A stretch of 51,878 bases of DNA from JBBTQE01 sp038065775 (GCA_038065775.1 JBBTQE010000019.1:1-51878), one strand, 5' to 3'; positions 34,590 to 43,141 are shown, counted from the stretch's first letter. The notes: generated by a model from the sequence alone, not told the origin. Program-made: numbers and translations.

Positions 34590-34997
34590 TTAAAATAATG
34601 GATTAAAATTTTGTTTTAACAAATTTTGAGTGGGTAAAAAAAGCGGCTGTGGCAAATTATTCCAATCAAACCAGTCCCACCCTTCGCATTTTTCCGGTTC
34701 CATTGTTTTGACTTCGCCTGACGCGAAATCCGCAACCATGTAAATTGTAATGTAATGTTTTTGTTCCACTTCAAAAATATCGTTTACGACGGAGCCGAAA
34801 CGCAAATTTTTTATTTCAATACCGGCCTCTTCCATTGTCTCGCGACGGGAACATTGTTCCCATGATTCTCCATATTCCAAATGTCCGCCGGGCACGCACC
34901 ACGCCCCTTCGCCATGAGCGTTTTTTCTTTTACCAAAAAGGACCTTTCCGTCTTTTATAATGATTACTCCAATCCCCACTTTTGGTCGATCGGTCAT
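34590..34997 (-). CDS. Nudix hydrolase (MutT-like)
   Basis: 135 residues from ATG 34997 (MTDRPKVGIGVII); a longer frame to 35033 has no support. The Nudix box GGHLEYGESWEQCSRRETMEE (start GGHLEYGE, then RRETMEEAG) is complete near residues 38-60, so it should hydrolyse a nucleoside diphosphate-linked compound, for example an oxidised dNTP. GKRKNAHGEGAWCVPGG is like dCTP/8-oxo-dGTP-cleaning members, but the substrate is not certain. It comes after the atp operon and its terminator. Confidence 0.87.
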   Translation of the reverse strand: MTDRPKVGIGVIIIKDGKVLFGKRKNAHGEGAWCVPGGHLEYGESWEQCSRRETMEEAGIEIKNLRFGSVVNDIFEVEQKHYITIYMVADFASGEVKTMEPEKCEGWDWFDWNNLPQPLFLPTQNLLKQNFNPLF

Positions 34998-35054
34998 AAA
35001 AAAGATTAGTATCCACCTATATATTAAGCCCAAAACAAAATTTTCGCAATAGAC

Positions 35055-35082
35055 AAAAAACCCGGCGCGAGGCCGGATTTTT
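35055..35082 (-). terminator. Terminator of the ATP synthase operon
   Basis: On the minus strand AAAAATCCGGC..GCCGGGTTTTTT, right after the atpC stop (35085). Strong GC stem and T-run; nearly symmetric, so it may work in both directions. Confidence 0.9.
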
Positions 35083-35084
35083 GA

Positions 35085-35495
35085 TTATTTTCTATACTTT
35101 TTCGCCACTCGCATCTTGTTCACTTCTCTATCGATCAACGCCTGCAGTTTGGCAAAGTCAACATCTTGAACATTTTTAATATTTTTCATTTGTTCTTCGG
35201 CTCGTTTGCGCGCCTCTTCCGTTTTTTCCAAATCAATTTCTTCGGCTCTTTCGGCACTATCGGCCAAAATTATGACCTCGTTGTTTCCTCTCACCTCAAT
35301 AAATCCGCTTGAAACCGCAATGTGATGCTCGCCGTCTTTATCTTTTATTTTTAATTCGCCCGAAGCCAAAACGGAAACCAGTGGAATGTGATTTTTAAGA
35401 ACAGTAATTTCGCCACTCGTGGTTGGAATGGATACCTGAAAAATTTCATTTTCGTAAACAATTTTTTCCGGAGTGACGATTCTGAATTTAAGCAT
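35085..35495 (-). CDS. atpC: ATP synthase epsilon subunit
   Basis: 136 residues from ATG 35495, 1 base after the atpD stop; an upstream start inside atpD is rejected. N-terminal beta domain (FRIVTPEKIVYE, LKNHIPLVSVL, SSGFIEVRGNNEVIIL) and a C-terminal helical hairpin (about 90-136). Epsilon links the gamma shaft to the c-ring and can brake hydrolysis. Last gene of the atp operon. Confidence 0.95.
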   Translation of the reverse strand: MLKFRIVTPEKIVYENEIFQVSIPTTSGEITVLKNHIPLVSVLASGELKIKDKDGEHHIAVSSGFIEVRGNNEVIILADSAERAEEIDLEKTEEARKRAEEQMKNIKNVQDVDFAKLQALIDREVNKMRVAKKYRK

Positions 35496-35496
35496 A

Positions 35497-36864
35497 CTAC
35501 TTAATATCATCAATACCACCCTTCATATAAAACATCTGCTCTGATTTATCATCATGTTTACCGTCCAAAATTTCTCTAAACCCGCGAACAGTGTCGGATA
35601 ATTTCACATATTTTCCTTCCGTACCAGTGAATGTTTCCGCGACAAAGAATGGCTGTGACAAGAATTTTTGAATTTTTCTCGCGCGAGAGACGGTTAATTT
35701 ATCTTCATCTGATAATTCTTCCATGCCCAAAATGGCAATAATATCCTGCAAATCCTTGTATCTTTGTAAAACACGCTGGACTTCAAGCGCGGTGCGGTAG
35801 TGTCCTTCGCCAACAATAAGCGGATCTAAAACCGTTGAGCTTGAATCAAGTGGGTCTACTGCCGGATAAATACCCAATTCGGAAAGCGAGCGATTTAATA
35901 CGACTGTTGAATCCAAGTGCGCGAATGTTGTCGCTGGCGCCGGATCGGTTAAGTCGTCTGCCGGAACATAAACGGCCTGCACAGACGTGATTGAACCCTT
36001 GTCAGTTGATGTGATTCTTTCCTGCAAAGCGCCCATTTCTGTCGCCAGTGTCGGCTGGTAACCTACTGCTGATGGCATGCGGCCAAGCAAGGCGGAGACC
36101 TCGGAGCCGGCTTGAGTGAAACGGAAAATGTTATCAATGAAAAGCAGAAGATCTTTTCCTTCTTCATCACGAAAATATTCGGCCATTGAAAGCGCTGTTA
36201 AAGCGACACGAGCACGGGCCCCAGGCGGTTCATTCATCTGACCGAAAACAAGCGCGGTTTTTTCCAATACGCCCGATTCTTTCATTTCGCGATACAAATC
36301 ATTGCCTTCGCGGCTTCTCTCGCCTACTCCGGCAAACATGGAATATCCGCCGTGTTCCTGCGCGATGTTACGGATAAGTTCCTGAATGACTACAGTCTTG
36401 CCTACGCCAGCTCCGCCGAACAAACCAATTTTTCCGCCTTTCAAGAATGGGCAAATCAGGTCAATAACTTTAATGCCGGTTTCCAAAATTTCGGTTTTTG
36501 TTGATTGGTCTTTAAAACTCGGCGCTTTTCTGTGAATAGGATAGGTCTTTTCATTTTTGACCTTGCCCAAGCCATCAATCGCCTCGCCTGTTACGTTAAA
36601 CATTCTGCCAAGCGTAGCAGAGCCTACTGGAACGGAAATTGGCTTGCCCACGTCAACTACTTCGGCTCCCCTCTGCAGGCCGTCTGTGGTGCTCATAGCG
36701 ACCGTACGGACATTGTTAGAGCCCAAATGCTGCTGGACTTCAAGCACCAAGGTCTCGCCGTTTGGCATCTTAACTTCCAAGGCGTTAAAAAGGTCCGGTA
36801 ATTTTTCCGGAAAATTCACATCAACCACTACACCGATAATTTGGGATACTGTTCCTTTGTTCAT
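35497..36864 (-). CDS. atpD: ATP synthase beta subunit
   Basis: 455 residues. Catalytic subunit: GGAGVGKTVVIQEL (Walker A, near 148), the GERSREGNDLY catalytic-Glu region near 180, LLFIDNIFRFTQAGSEVSALLG near 247 (read as LLFIDNIFRFTQAGSEVS) and DDLTDPAPATTFAHLD near 317. Makes ATP in the F1 head with alpha. Separated from atpG by 116 bases holding repeat R4, an unusual gap in an otherwise tight operon. Confidence 0.97.
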   Translation of the reverse strand: MNKGTVSQIIGVVVDVNFPEKLPDLFNALEVKMPNGETLVLEVQQHLGSNNVRTVAMSTTDGLQRGAEVVDVGKPISVPVGSATLGRMFNVTGEAIDGLGKVKNEKTYPIHRKAPSFKDQSTKTEILETGIKVIDLICPFLKGGKIGLFGGAGVGKTVVIQELIRNIAQEHGGYSMFAGVGERSREGNDLYREMKESGVLEKTALVFGQMNEPPGARARVALTALSMAEYFRDEEGKDLLLFIDNIFRFTQAGSEVSALLGRMPSAVGYQPTLATEMGALQERITSTDKGSITSVQAVYVPADDLTDPAPATTFAHLDSTVVLNRSLSELGIYPAVDPLDSSSTVLDPLIVGEGHYRTALEVQRVLQRYKDLQDIIAILGMEELSDEDKLTVSRARKIQKFLSQPFFVAETFTGTEGKYVKLSDTVRGFREILDGKHDDKSEQMFYMKGGIDDIK

Positions 36865-36889
36865 AAGGTTTGGTTAATTATTTTTTAGC

Positions 36890-36966
36890 TGTCATTCCGA
36901 ACGCAGTGAGGAATCTCTGTCCAATTGGCCAACCGACAGAGATCCTTCGCTTCGCTCAGGATGACA
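36890..36966. repeat. Palindromic repeat R4, between atpG and atpD
   Basis: 77 bases, TGTCATTCCGAACG...CTCAGGATGACA, with an inner palindrome TCTCTGTC...GACAGAGA. In mRNA it would fold into a long hairpin just before atpD. Confidence 0.85.
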
Positions 36967-36980
36967 AATTGTAATATGAA

Positions 36981-37934
36981 TTATTCCAATGCCGCGGCGC
37001 CGCCTGCTATTTCCGCAATTTCTTGCGTAATGCCTGCTTGCCTGGCTTTATTAAAATTCAAATTTAATTCTTTGATCATATCTTCAGCCGCGTCGCTCGC
37101 GCTCCTCATCGCCACCATTCTGGCGCTGTGTTCGCTGGCGGACGACTCCAACATCGCCTGATAAATTTGCATCTCAACCAGACGCGGTAAAATTATTTTT
37201 AAAACATCCAGTTTGTTTGGTTCAAAAAGATAATTGCCTAATTCAATCTCCGTTTTTTGTTCGTGAGATTTGCTTACCTCTTCAATTTCATTTAACATCT
37301 TTTCAAGATCAACTTCTGAAATAGGCAAAACCTGTCTTAATTTCGCGATTTGCGCGATTGTGGATTTAAAATCCGTGTATGCGACGATAACTTTGTCGTA
37401 GACCTTGTTTTCATAATCATTAACGACCATTCTTCCGATCGGCAAGGCATCATTCATGTTAGGGGTATCAGACAAATTTGTAAATGATGCGATTAAATTA
37501 TACCCCATTTTTTTCGCAAAATCCGCGCCTTTTTTTCCGATGCCAATTACATCAACTTCAATTTTATCGCTTGGCGCGACTACTCTTCCACTAACTCTTT
37601 GTCTGCTGATATTTTTTGGATCTTTTAATTGCTCGGATGTTTTTCTGATGATGTTTGAATTAAAACTTCCGCACAATCCCCTGTTTGATGTTATCATGAT
37701 TACCAAAACTTTTTTTACCTGTCTGGCTTCAAGCAACGGGATTTGCATTTTTTCTCCTTGCGAAAGATGAACAAGCAAATCCCAAGCAAGCGTTGCGTAA
37801 TTTCGAGTATCCAAAGCAGCGCTGACGGCTTTTCTCATTTTTGCCGCCGCGACCATTTCCATCGCTTTCGTAATCTTTCGCGTGCTTCCGACGGATTTTA
37901 TTCTTCGTTTGATTGCTTTGGTGTTTACGGCCAT
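36981..37934 (-). CDS. atpG: ATP synthase gamma subunit
   Basis: 317 residues, a little longer than the usual 285-290. N-terminal helix IKRRIKSVGSTRKITKAMEM and C-terminal helix (SASDAAEDMIKELNLNFNKARQ, quoted in part: NLNFNKARQ) form the rotating shaft; a Rossmann-like middle contains TSNRGLCGSFNSN near 79. Extra length lies in the middle (about 95-125, KDPKNISRQRVSGRVV). Between atpA and atpD, with a repeat on each side. Confidence 0.95.
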   Translation of the reverse strand: MAVNTKAIKRRIKSVGSTRKITKAMEMVAAAKMRKAVSAALDTRNYATLAWDLLVHLSQGEKMQIPLLEARQVKKVLVIMITSNRGLCGSFNSNIIRKTSEQLKDPKNISRQRVSGRVVAPSDKIEVDVIGIGKKGADFAKKMGYNLIASFTNLSDTPNMNDALPIGRMVVNDYENKVYDKVIVAYTDFKSTIAQIAKLRQVLPISEVDLEKMLNEIEEVSKSHEQKTEIELGNYLFEPNKLDVLKIILPRLVEMQIYQAMLESSASEHSARMVAMRSASDAAEDMIKELNLNFNKARQAGITQEIAEIAGGAAALE

Positions 37935-37941
37935 ATAATTC

Positions 37942-38024
37942 TGTCATCCTGAACGCAGTGAAGGATCTCTGTCCATATTGTTTTGACGAACAAGACAGAG
38001 ATTCTTCGTATGCTCAGAATGACA
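37942..38024. repeat. Palindromic repeat R5, between atpA and atpG
   Basis: 83 bases, TGTCATCCTGAACG...CTCAGAATGACA with inner ATCTCTGTC...GACAGAGAT. Lies wholly in the atpA-atpG spacer. Confidence 0.85.
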
Positions 38025-38036
38025 ACTGATAATAAA

Positions 38037-39524
38037 CTACTTCTTAAACTCCTCGCAAGCCGACTTTAATTCCGCTTCAATTTTTTCGTCCCACTCGCCT
38101 GCGGAAATTTTATTTAACAGCTGTCTTTTGCCCTTGCGCATAAAATCCGCGAACTTTTTTTCAGCGACCGGAATATCTTTTACCGCAACGCTGTCAAAAA
38201 ACCCATTGTTCGCCGCATAAATAACAGCAACTTGATCTTCAACCGCAACCGGTTGGTACTGTGGCTGTTTCAAAAGCTCTGTAATGCGTTGACCGCGGTC
38301 AATCTGTTTCTTTGTTTCCGGATCCAAATCGCTGGCAAACTGCGCAAACGCTTCCAGTTCTCTAAATTGCGCCATTGCCAATTTCAATTTGCCTGCAACT
38401 TTTTTCATTGGTTTAATTTGAGCGGCTCCGCCAACGCGTGACACAGAAATACCGACATTCAAAGCAGGACGGATGCCCCGGTAGAACAAGTCGGTTTCCA
38501 AAAAAATCTGGCCATCGGTAATGGAAATCACGTTTGTCGGGATGTACGCTGTCACATCGCTTGCCTGTGTTTCGATTATAGGCAAAGCGGTGATAGATCC
38601 GCCCCCGGATTCTTCGTTTCTGCGGCAAGCGCGTTCCAATAATCTTGAATGTAAATAGAAAACATCGCCTGGGTATGCCTCACGGCCAGGTGGTCTGCGG
38701 AGCAAAAGCGAAATCTCGCGGTATGCCCATGCCTGTTTGGACAAATCGTCATAAACGCATAAAACATCTTTGCCCTGATCCATAAAATACTCGGCCATAG
38801 CAACACCGGCGTAAGGGGCGATGTATGCCAACGAGGCCGGTTGTGACGCGCCTGCGACGACAACAATCGTGTAATCCATAGCGCCCGCTTCTTTCAGTTT
38901 GGCGACGATACGCGCAACCTTAGATTCTTTTTGACCAATGGCAACATAAACACAAATCATGTCCTTGCCTTTTTGGTTGATAATAGTATCAATCGCAACC
39001 GCGGTTTTTCCGGTTTGGCGATCGCCGATAATAAGCTCTCGCTGTCCGCGTCCGATTGGAATCATAGCGTCAATCGCTTTAATACCTGTTTGCACCGGTT
39101 GTGTTACCGGCTGACGTTTCATTACGCCCGGAGCAATTTTTTCAATCGGATAAAACCTTGAGGATTTAATATCTTTTCCACCATCAATTGCTTGACCCAG
39201 AGGATTAACAACACGCCCAATCAATTCTTCTCCGACCGGCACAGACAAAATTCTGCCCGTTCTTTTTACAGTATCCCCTTCTTTAATATGTTTATATTCT
39301 CCAAGCAACACGCAACCTACGGTTTCTTCCTCAAGATTTAGCGCCAAACCAAAAGTTCCGCCTTCAAACTCAATCATTTCGCTGGCTTGAATTTTTGTTA
39401 AACCGGAAAGACGCGCGATGCCGTCGCCTACTTCTATAACTTTACCGGTTTCTTCTTTTTCAACTTCTTTTTGAAAAAGAGAAATATTTTTTTTCAATTC
39501 TTCAACAATGGAATTGGTTGACAT
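38037..39524 (-). CDS. atpA: ATP synthase alpha subunit
   Basis: 495 residues. P-loop GDRQTGKTAVAIDTI near 165, the ADP-site arginine region SVSRVGGAAQIKPMK near 365, and the N-terminal barrel (VIEVGDGIARLSGL). Non-catalytic partner of beta. Slightly short at the N-terminus against E. coli (513). Follows atpH by 6 bases. Confidence 0.97.
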   Translation of the reverse strand: MSTNSIVEELKKNISLFQKEVEKEETGKVIEVGDGIARLSGLTKIQASEMIEFEGGTFGLALNLEEETVGCVLLGEYKHIKEGDTVKRTGRILSVPVGEELIGRVVNPLGQAIDGGKDIKSSRFYPIEKIAPGVMKRQPVTQPVQTGIKAIDAMIPIGRGQRELIIGDRQTGKTAVAIDTIINQKGKDMICVYVAIGQKESKVARIVAKLKEAGAMDYTIVVVAGASQPASLAYIAPYAGVAMAEYFMDQGKDVLCVYDDLSKQAWAYREISLLLRRPPGREAYPGDVFYLHSRLLERACRRNEESGGGSITALPIIETQASDVTAYIPTNVISITDGQIFLETDLFYRGIRPALNVGISVSRVGGAAQIKPMKKVAGKLKLAMAQFRELEAFAQFASDLDPETKKQIDRGQRITELLKQPQYQPVAVEDQVAVIYAANNGFFDSVAVKDIPVAEKKFADFMRKGKRQLLNKISAGEWDEKIEAELKSACEEFKK

Positions 39525-39530
39525 ATCTAT

Positions 39531-39914
39531 TTAAATTAATTGATTTTTTAATCTTGATAATTGTTTTTTTAAACTCGCGTCGTAAACGATATTATCAACT
39601 TTTATTCTGATTCCGCCAATCAAATTCGGATTCGTTGTTTCTTTTATCTCCGCGTTGTCTCCGAATGTTTTTTTAATTTTGCTTAATGTTATTTTGCTTA
39701 ACTCGCCGGCTGACTCAACTTCAACCTCTTTAATGCCATCCTGATTTTTTGAGTACCTTTCAAATTCATCTATTATATATTCAATTTTCTTTAACTTTCT
39801 ATCTTTTAAAAGCAATGACAAAAATTGTTTCGCGACTTCATCCAAATGATTCTTTGGCGCGTCTTTTGACACCTCATACAACGCTTTTGCGTATTGTTTG
39901 TTGCTTTTTTTCAT
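39531..39914 (-). CDS. atpH: ATP synthase delta subunit
   Basis: 127 residues, shorter than the usual 175-180; the N-terminal helical domain is trimmed to about 95 residues. The C-terminal part LSKIKKTFGDNAEIKETTNP and LIGGIRIKVDNIVYDASLKK matches the family closely (the GGxxIxxxxxxxDxSxxxxL pattern). Joins F1 to the b stalk. Five bases after atpF. Confidence 0.9.
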   Translation of the reverse strand: MKKSNKQYAKALYEVSKDAPKNHLDEVAKQFLSLLLKDRKLKKIEYIIDEFERYSKNQDGIKEVEVESAGELSKITLSKIKKTFGDNAEIKETTNPNLIGGIRIKVDNIVYDASLKKQLSRLKNQLI

Positions 39915-39919
39915 ACCAA

Positions 39920-40504
39920 TTAGATCTTCATGCTTTCTACCGCTTCTTCAATAATTTTTTTATCTTTTGTTGAATCCAATTTGCTGGAAAGAATTTTTTC
40001 CGTGGCCATGACTACTAAATTCGCGGCCTGCTCCCTTACTTCGTTAATTGATTCATCGCGTTCGGCTTTGATATTTTTTCTTGCCTGCTCCACAAGCAAT
40101 TCTATGTCTTCCTTGGCTTTCACCTTCATATCATCGCCCAATTTTACGGCTTCCTGTTGGGCTTTCTCAGTTATTTTATTCGCTTCAACTTTTGCGTCAT
40201 CAACCCTTTCTTGAAATTTTCTTTCACTCATCATTAAATTTGTTTCAACTTTTCTGGAATTTTCAATACTGGCATCAATCATTTTTTGCCTTTCGGCCAT
40301 CTTTTTTGTAAGCGGTTTAAGAATTAAAAACCATAAAATCAAAGCAACCGCGATAAAATTGATTAACTGAAAAATAAATAGTGTGCCGTTAATGCCGAGG
40401 GAGGCCAGCACTCCGCCATCAGCTGCGGCTTCGGTGGCATGCCCTGCGCCCTCTACGGCTTTTTTAATAGGTTCTGACGCGTATACAGTTTCAATAAAAT
40501 TCAT
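39920..40504 (-). CDS. atpF: ATP synthase b subunit
   Basis: 194 residues. A 35-residue N-terminal stretch (possible periplasmic tail) precedes a membrane helix (about 39-63: FIFQLINFIAVALILWFLIL), followed by the charged coiled coil of the peripheral stalk. The longer front than E. coli b (156 residues) is notable. Followed by atpH; preceded by a 143-base gap holding repeat R6 and the hairpin after atpE. Confidence 0.93.
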   Translation of the reverse strand: MNFIETVYASEPIKKAVEGAGHATEAAADGGVLASLGINGTLFIFQLINFIAVALILWFLILKPLTKKMAERQKMIDASIENSRKVETNLMMSERKFQERVDDAKVEANKITEKAQQEAVKLGDDMKVKAKEDIELLVEQARKNIKAERDESINEVREQAANLVVMATEKILSSKLDSTKDKKIIEEAVESMKI

Positions 40505-40515
40505 ATATTTTATTT

Positions 40516-40598
40516 TGTCATTCTGAGTGAAACGAAGAATCTCTCTCTACTGGTTCTGATAATACAGACAGATATCCTTCATTACATTCAGGATGACA
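40516..40598. repeat. Palindromic repeat R6, between atpE and atpF
   Basis: 83 bases, TGTCATTCTGAGTGAAACG...TTCAGGATGACA. More diverged from R4 and R5 but with the same ends and core. Confidence 0.8.
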
Positions 40599-40611
40599 TT
40601 TTAAATAAGTC

Positions 40612-40649
40612 AATTCCATTGGGCTCTTATGAACCCAATGAGTTGAATT
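40612..40649 (-). promoter_or_regulatory. Stem-loop at the 3' end of atpE
   Basis: AATTC/ATTGGG pairs with CCCAAT/GAATT, the right arm covering the atpE stop codon. No T-run follows, so it is likelier to shield the atpE mRNA 3' end than to terminate. Confidence 0.5.
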
Positions 40650-40869
40650 ACTTCAATGTGAAAACAACGACCAACGCATAAATAGCGATGGCTTCGGCAA
40701 ACGCGGCGCCGAGCAACATCGGAACGAATAATTTGTCCGATGCCTCCGGGTTGCGACCGATGGCTTGCATGGCTTTGGCAACAAGATTGCCGATAGCCAA
40801 GGCAGGCCCAAAGCCGCCGATGGCCATTGTCAAACCCTTTACCAACGCGACCACTGATTCGTGCTCCAT
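40648..40869 (-). CDS. atpE: ATP synthase c subunit (rotor ring)
   Basis: 73 residues forming two membrane helices around the polar loop AIGRNPEAS. The ion-carrying Glu is in GAAFAEAIAIYALV near residue 59. The residue after it is Ala, and the Gln/Ser pattern of sodium-type rings is missing, which points to proton coupling (inference). The c-ring needs about ten copies per enzyme; the hairpin and repeat just downstream may favour this message. Confidence 0.96.
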   Translation of the reverse strand: MEHESVVALVKGLTMAIGGFGPALAIGNLVAKAMQAIGRNPEASDKLFVPMLLGAAFAEAIAIYALVVVFTLK

Positions 40870-40956
40870 ACGATTTTTACCTTTCAGACACCATCCGTTC
40901 GAGGGAATAATATATTTAACCTCGCAAATGGCATCTTTAAAAATTAATCGACCTAA

Positions 40957-41778
40957 TTAATGTGTTAAAGTCGGCTCTGCGCGCGTTTTATGGCTGTCTT
41001 TTTCTTCGTGGCCATGCGGCGCCGTGGACATTATGGTTAAATAAACCAATGTTAACATTGTAAACACGCTGGCCTGAATCAATCCAACCAAAACCTCCAG
41101 CATCATAAACGGCGCAGGCACCAAAAGCGCGGCGATACTGCTGATTACGGAAATTAAAACTTCGCCGGCAAAAATATTTCCAAACAACCTAAGCGAAAGA
41201 GACAAGATTTTTGCAATTTCGCTGATGATTTCTATGAGTCCTACGGCCAATTCAACTACGGCGGTAAAAATCGCAACCGGACCTTTTGTTAAACTTTTAA
41301 AAAACGTCCCGATTTGAATAAATTTGTTTAGATGAGTAAACACGCCTACGGTTATAAAACCAAAAACATGGGACGAGAGCACGGCAACGACCGCCATTGC
41401 CGCCGTAAGGTTTAAATCGGTGTTGGCGGGGCGAAGCAACATGCTCTGGCCAAGCTTAATACTTCCGGTTCCCGGCAATAGGCCGAGCCAGTTGGAGAGT
41501 AAAATAAAAAAGAAGACGGATCCGACAATCGGCAAAAAGCGCATTGTCTTTTTTCTGTCTCCGGTCACTCTGTCAAAATATCCAAGAAGTTTTTCTAAAA
41601 AAAATTCCATGAAGTTTTGCATTTTTCCGGGTTTGACGCTCAATCTCTTGCGGATAGTCAACCCTAGCACTAGGAAAATAATAATCGCCAGCCACGTATT
41701 AATAATAGTATTGGTAATTGGCAGTTTTCCAATATGAAATAGGGTTTCTGGCGCTAATGTTGGTATGTGAAATTCCAT
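40957..41778 (-). CDS. atpB: ATP synthase a subunit
   Basis: 273 residues from ATG 41778 (MEFHIPTLAPETLF). A start 15 bases upstream lies inside repeat R7 and is rejected. About six membrane helices; the key Arg is in LSLRLFGNIFAGEVL near 192-206, which forms the ion path with the c-ring, and NLTAAMAVVAVL is also typical. Followed by atpE after 87 bases. Confidence 0.96.
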   Translation of the reverse strand: MEFHIPTLAPETLFHIGKLPITNTIINTWLAIIIFLVLGLTIRKRLSVKPGKMQNFMEFFLEKLLGYFDRVTGDRKKTMRFLPIVGSVFFFILLSNWLGLLPGTGSIKLGQSMLLRPANTDLNLTAAMAVVAVLSSHVFGFITVGVFTHLNKFIQIGTFFKSLTKGPVAIFTAVVELAVGLIEIISEIAKILSLSLRLFGNIFAGEVLISVISSIAALLVPAPFMMLEVLVGLIQASVFTMLTLVYLTIMSTAPHGHEEKDSHKTRAEPTLTH

Positions 41779-41787
41779 AGTTTTCTG

Positions 41788-41852
41788 TGTCATCCCGAAC
41801 TTGTTTCGGGATCTACTGTAATTTCAGATGCTGAAACAAGTTCAGCATGACA
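41788..41852. repeat. Palindromic repeat R7, between the atpI-like gene and atpB
   Basis: 65 bases. Left arm TGTCATCCCGAACTTGTTTC; right arm TGAAACAAGTTCAGCATGACA reversed-complements it with few mismatches. Same ends but a different body, so a sub-family. Confidence 0.8.
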
Positions 41853-41860
41853 ATTAAATT

Positions 41861-42118
41861 TTACTTACCCAACTTCTTATACTCTTCTCCGTAATTTTTT
41901 GCTTTTTTGTGGATTATTTTTACAGAAATAAGCGCGGCAAGAACAAATCCTAAAATCGTGAATAGCGGACCGCGGCGATATTTTTCATCCAAATATTGGC
42001 CGGCCAGCACAAACAAAATTACCGGAATTGCGATTGATGCGCCAAAATCCCCCATTATCTTGAATGCAAACAAGTAATATTCTCTACTCTTTGATTTTTG
42101 CGGGATTTTTTCATCCAT
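41861..42118 (-). CDS. AtpZ/AtpI-like membrane protein of the ATP synthase operon
   Basis: 85 residues from ATG 42118 (MDEKIPQ); the longer frame to 42172 would cross the promoter. Two membrane helices (about 22-42 and 53-70) joined by GQYLDEKYRRGPLFTILG, the pattern of AtpZ/AtpI. These proteins help assemble the c-ring or carry magnesium or calcium; the exact role is debated. First gene of the atp operon. Confidence 0.8.
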   Translation of the reverse strand: MDEKIPQKSKSREYYLFAFKIMGDFGASIAIPVILFVLAGQYLDEKYRRGPLFTILGFVLAALISVKIIHKKAKNYGEEYKKLGK

Positions 42119-42143
42119 ATTACAATCATTAAACGACGCCAAT

Positions 42144-42172
42144 ATTTTACAAAAAAAACCCGGTAAAGTCAA
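42144..42172 (-). promoter_or_regulatory. Promoter of the ATP synthase operon
   Basis: TTGACT (42167-42172), 17 bases including eight Ts, TAAAAT (42144-42149), about 30 bases before the first ATG. A weak AAAAAAGCC...GGGTTTTTTTT hairpin from tatD overlaps it. Confidence 0.82.
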
Positions 42173-42217
42173 GGCTTTTTTAAATTCACTATAATTGAAT
42201 ACCGAAATATCTGAATA

Positions 42218-43138
42218 TTAAGATATTTTGAACAATTTCTTCGCATTTTCTGTTGTTTTGTTTAAGACCGCTTCTTCGGGAACGCCTTTTATCTCCGCAA
42301 TCTTTTTCGCCACTTCTTCCACCATCCATGGCTCGCAACGCTGGCCTCGATAGGCCTGCGGAGCCAAATATGGCGCGTCTGTTTCCACCAACATCCGCTC
42401 AAGCGGACACTTTTCAACAACTTCAAGCAAGTCCAATTGTGTTTGCGGATCGGTTTTTTTGGGCGGGAATGTGATAACGCCGGTAAAACCAAGATATAAT
42501 CCCAAATCCAAATACTGCTCGGCAATTTCCCAATTACTTGTATAGCAGTGAATAACGCCGCGGATGGTAGATTTTGTCATCCCGAACGCATGTGAAGGAT
42601 TTCTGTCGGTTGTATTTTTGGACAGAGATTCCTCGTCGCTTTGCTCGCTCGGAATGACAAGATACCGCAACAACCCAATCATTTCTTCATGCGCTTCTCT
42701 AACGTGTATGACTAATGGCAAGCCAAGTTCTTTGGCTAAATTATACTGGGCTAGGAATATCTCCTTTTGTTTTTTCAAAACTTCCTCCCCGCCAACTCCT
42801 TTCGGCAGATGAAAAAAATCCAACCCACACTCCCCTATCGCGATTACTTTTTTATTCTTCGCCAGCTTTTTGTAATATTCATAATCAAATTCTTCTTCGC
42901 GCGACTCAAACTTTGCTTCCGCTTCGTCAACGCGCGATTTAAAAAGATGGATCGGATGCAATCCGACCGTGGCATAAATATTATCGTATTTTCCCGCGTA
43001 TTCTACCGCCCGGGCGCTCGTGTCTCTTTGCGATCCGACCGCGTTCAAGATTACATTTTTTTCAACGCAACGTTTAATTACTTCGTCCGCGTCGTCTTTA
43101 TACGCGCTAAATTGTATATGGCAGTGGGTGTCTAACAT
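42218..43138 (-). CDS. tatD: TatD-family metal-dependent deoxyribonuclease with in-frame repeat insertion
   Basis: 306 residues, against about 260 normally. TIM-barrel hydrolase: MLDTHCHIQFSAY (His-x-His) at the start, TVGLHPIH near 57, IGECGLDFFH near 98 (Glu), VIHVREAHEEM near 141, GVIHCYTSNWE near 195 and VETDAPYLAP near 256 (Asp). It trims DNA 3' ends in quality control or, in other members, acts on D-amino acid tRNAs or RNA. Residues about 160-188 are an extra loop coded by a palindromic repeat, exactly where homologues have only a short link. Follows cvpA by 3 bases. Confidence 0.93.
   Translation of the reverse strand: MLDTHCHIQFSAYKDDADEVIKRCVEKNVILNAVGSQRDTSARAVEYAGKYDNIYATVGLHPIHLFKSRVDEAEAKFESREEEFDYEYYKKLAKNKKVIAIGECGLDFFHLPKGVGGEEVLKKQKEIFLAQYNLAKELGLPLVIHVREAHEEMIGLLRYLVIPSEQSDEESLSKNTTDRNPSHAFGMTKSTIRGVIHCYTSNWEIAEQYLDLGLYLGFTGVITFPPKKTDPQTQLDLLEVVEKCPLERMLVETDAPYLAPQAYRGQRCEPWMVEEVAKKIAEIKGVPEEAVLNKTTENAKKLFKIS
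42575..42659. repeat. Palindromic repeat R3, inside tatD
   Basis: 85 bases, TGTCATCCCGAACGC...GCTCGGAATGACA with inner TTTCTGTC...GACAGAGA. Relative to its gene it lies in the opposite orientation to R1 and R2, yet is also free of stops, coding VIPSEQSDEESLS and on to FGMTK. Confidence 0.85.
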
Positions 43139-43141
43139 ATC

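Noticed and set aside
41779..41793. atpB start at 41793
   Set aside because: The ATG is inside repeat R7; ATG 41778 begins the family-like MEFHIPTLAPETL.
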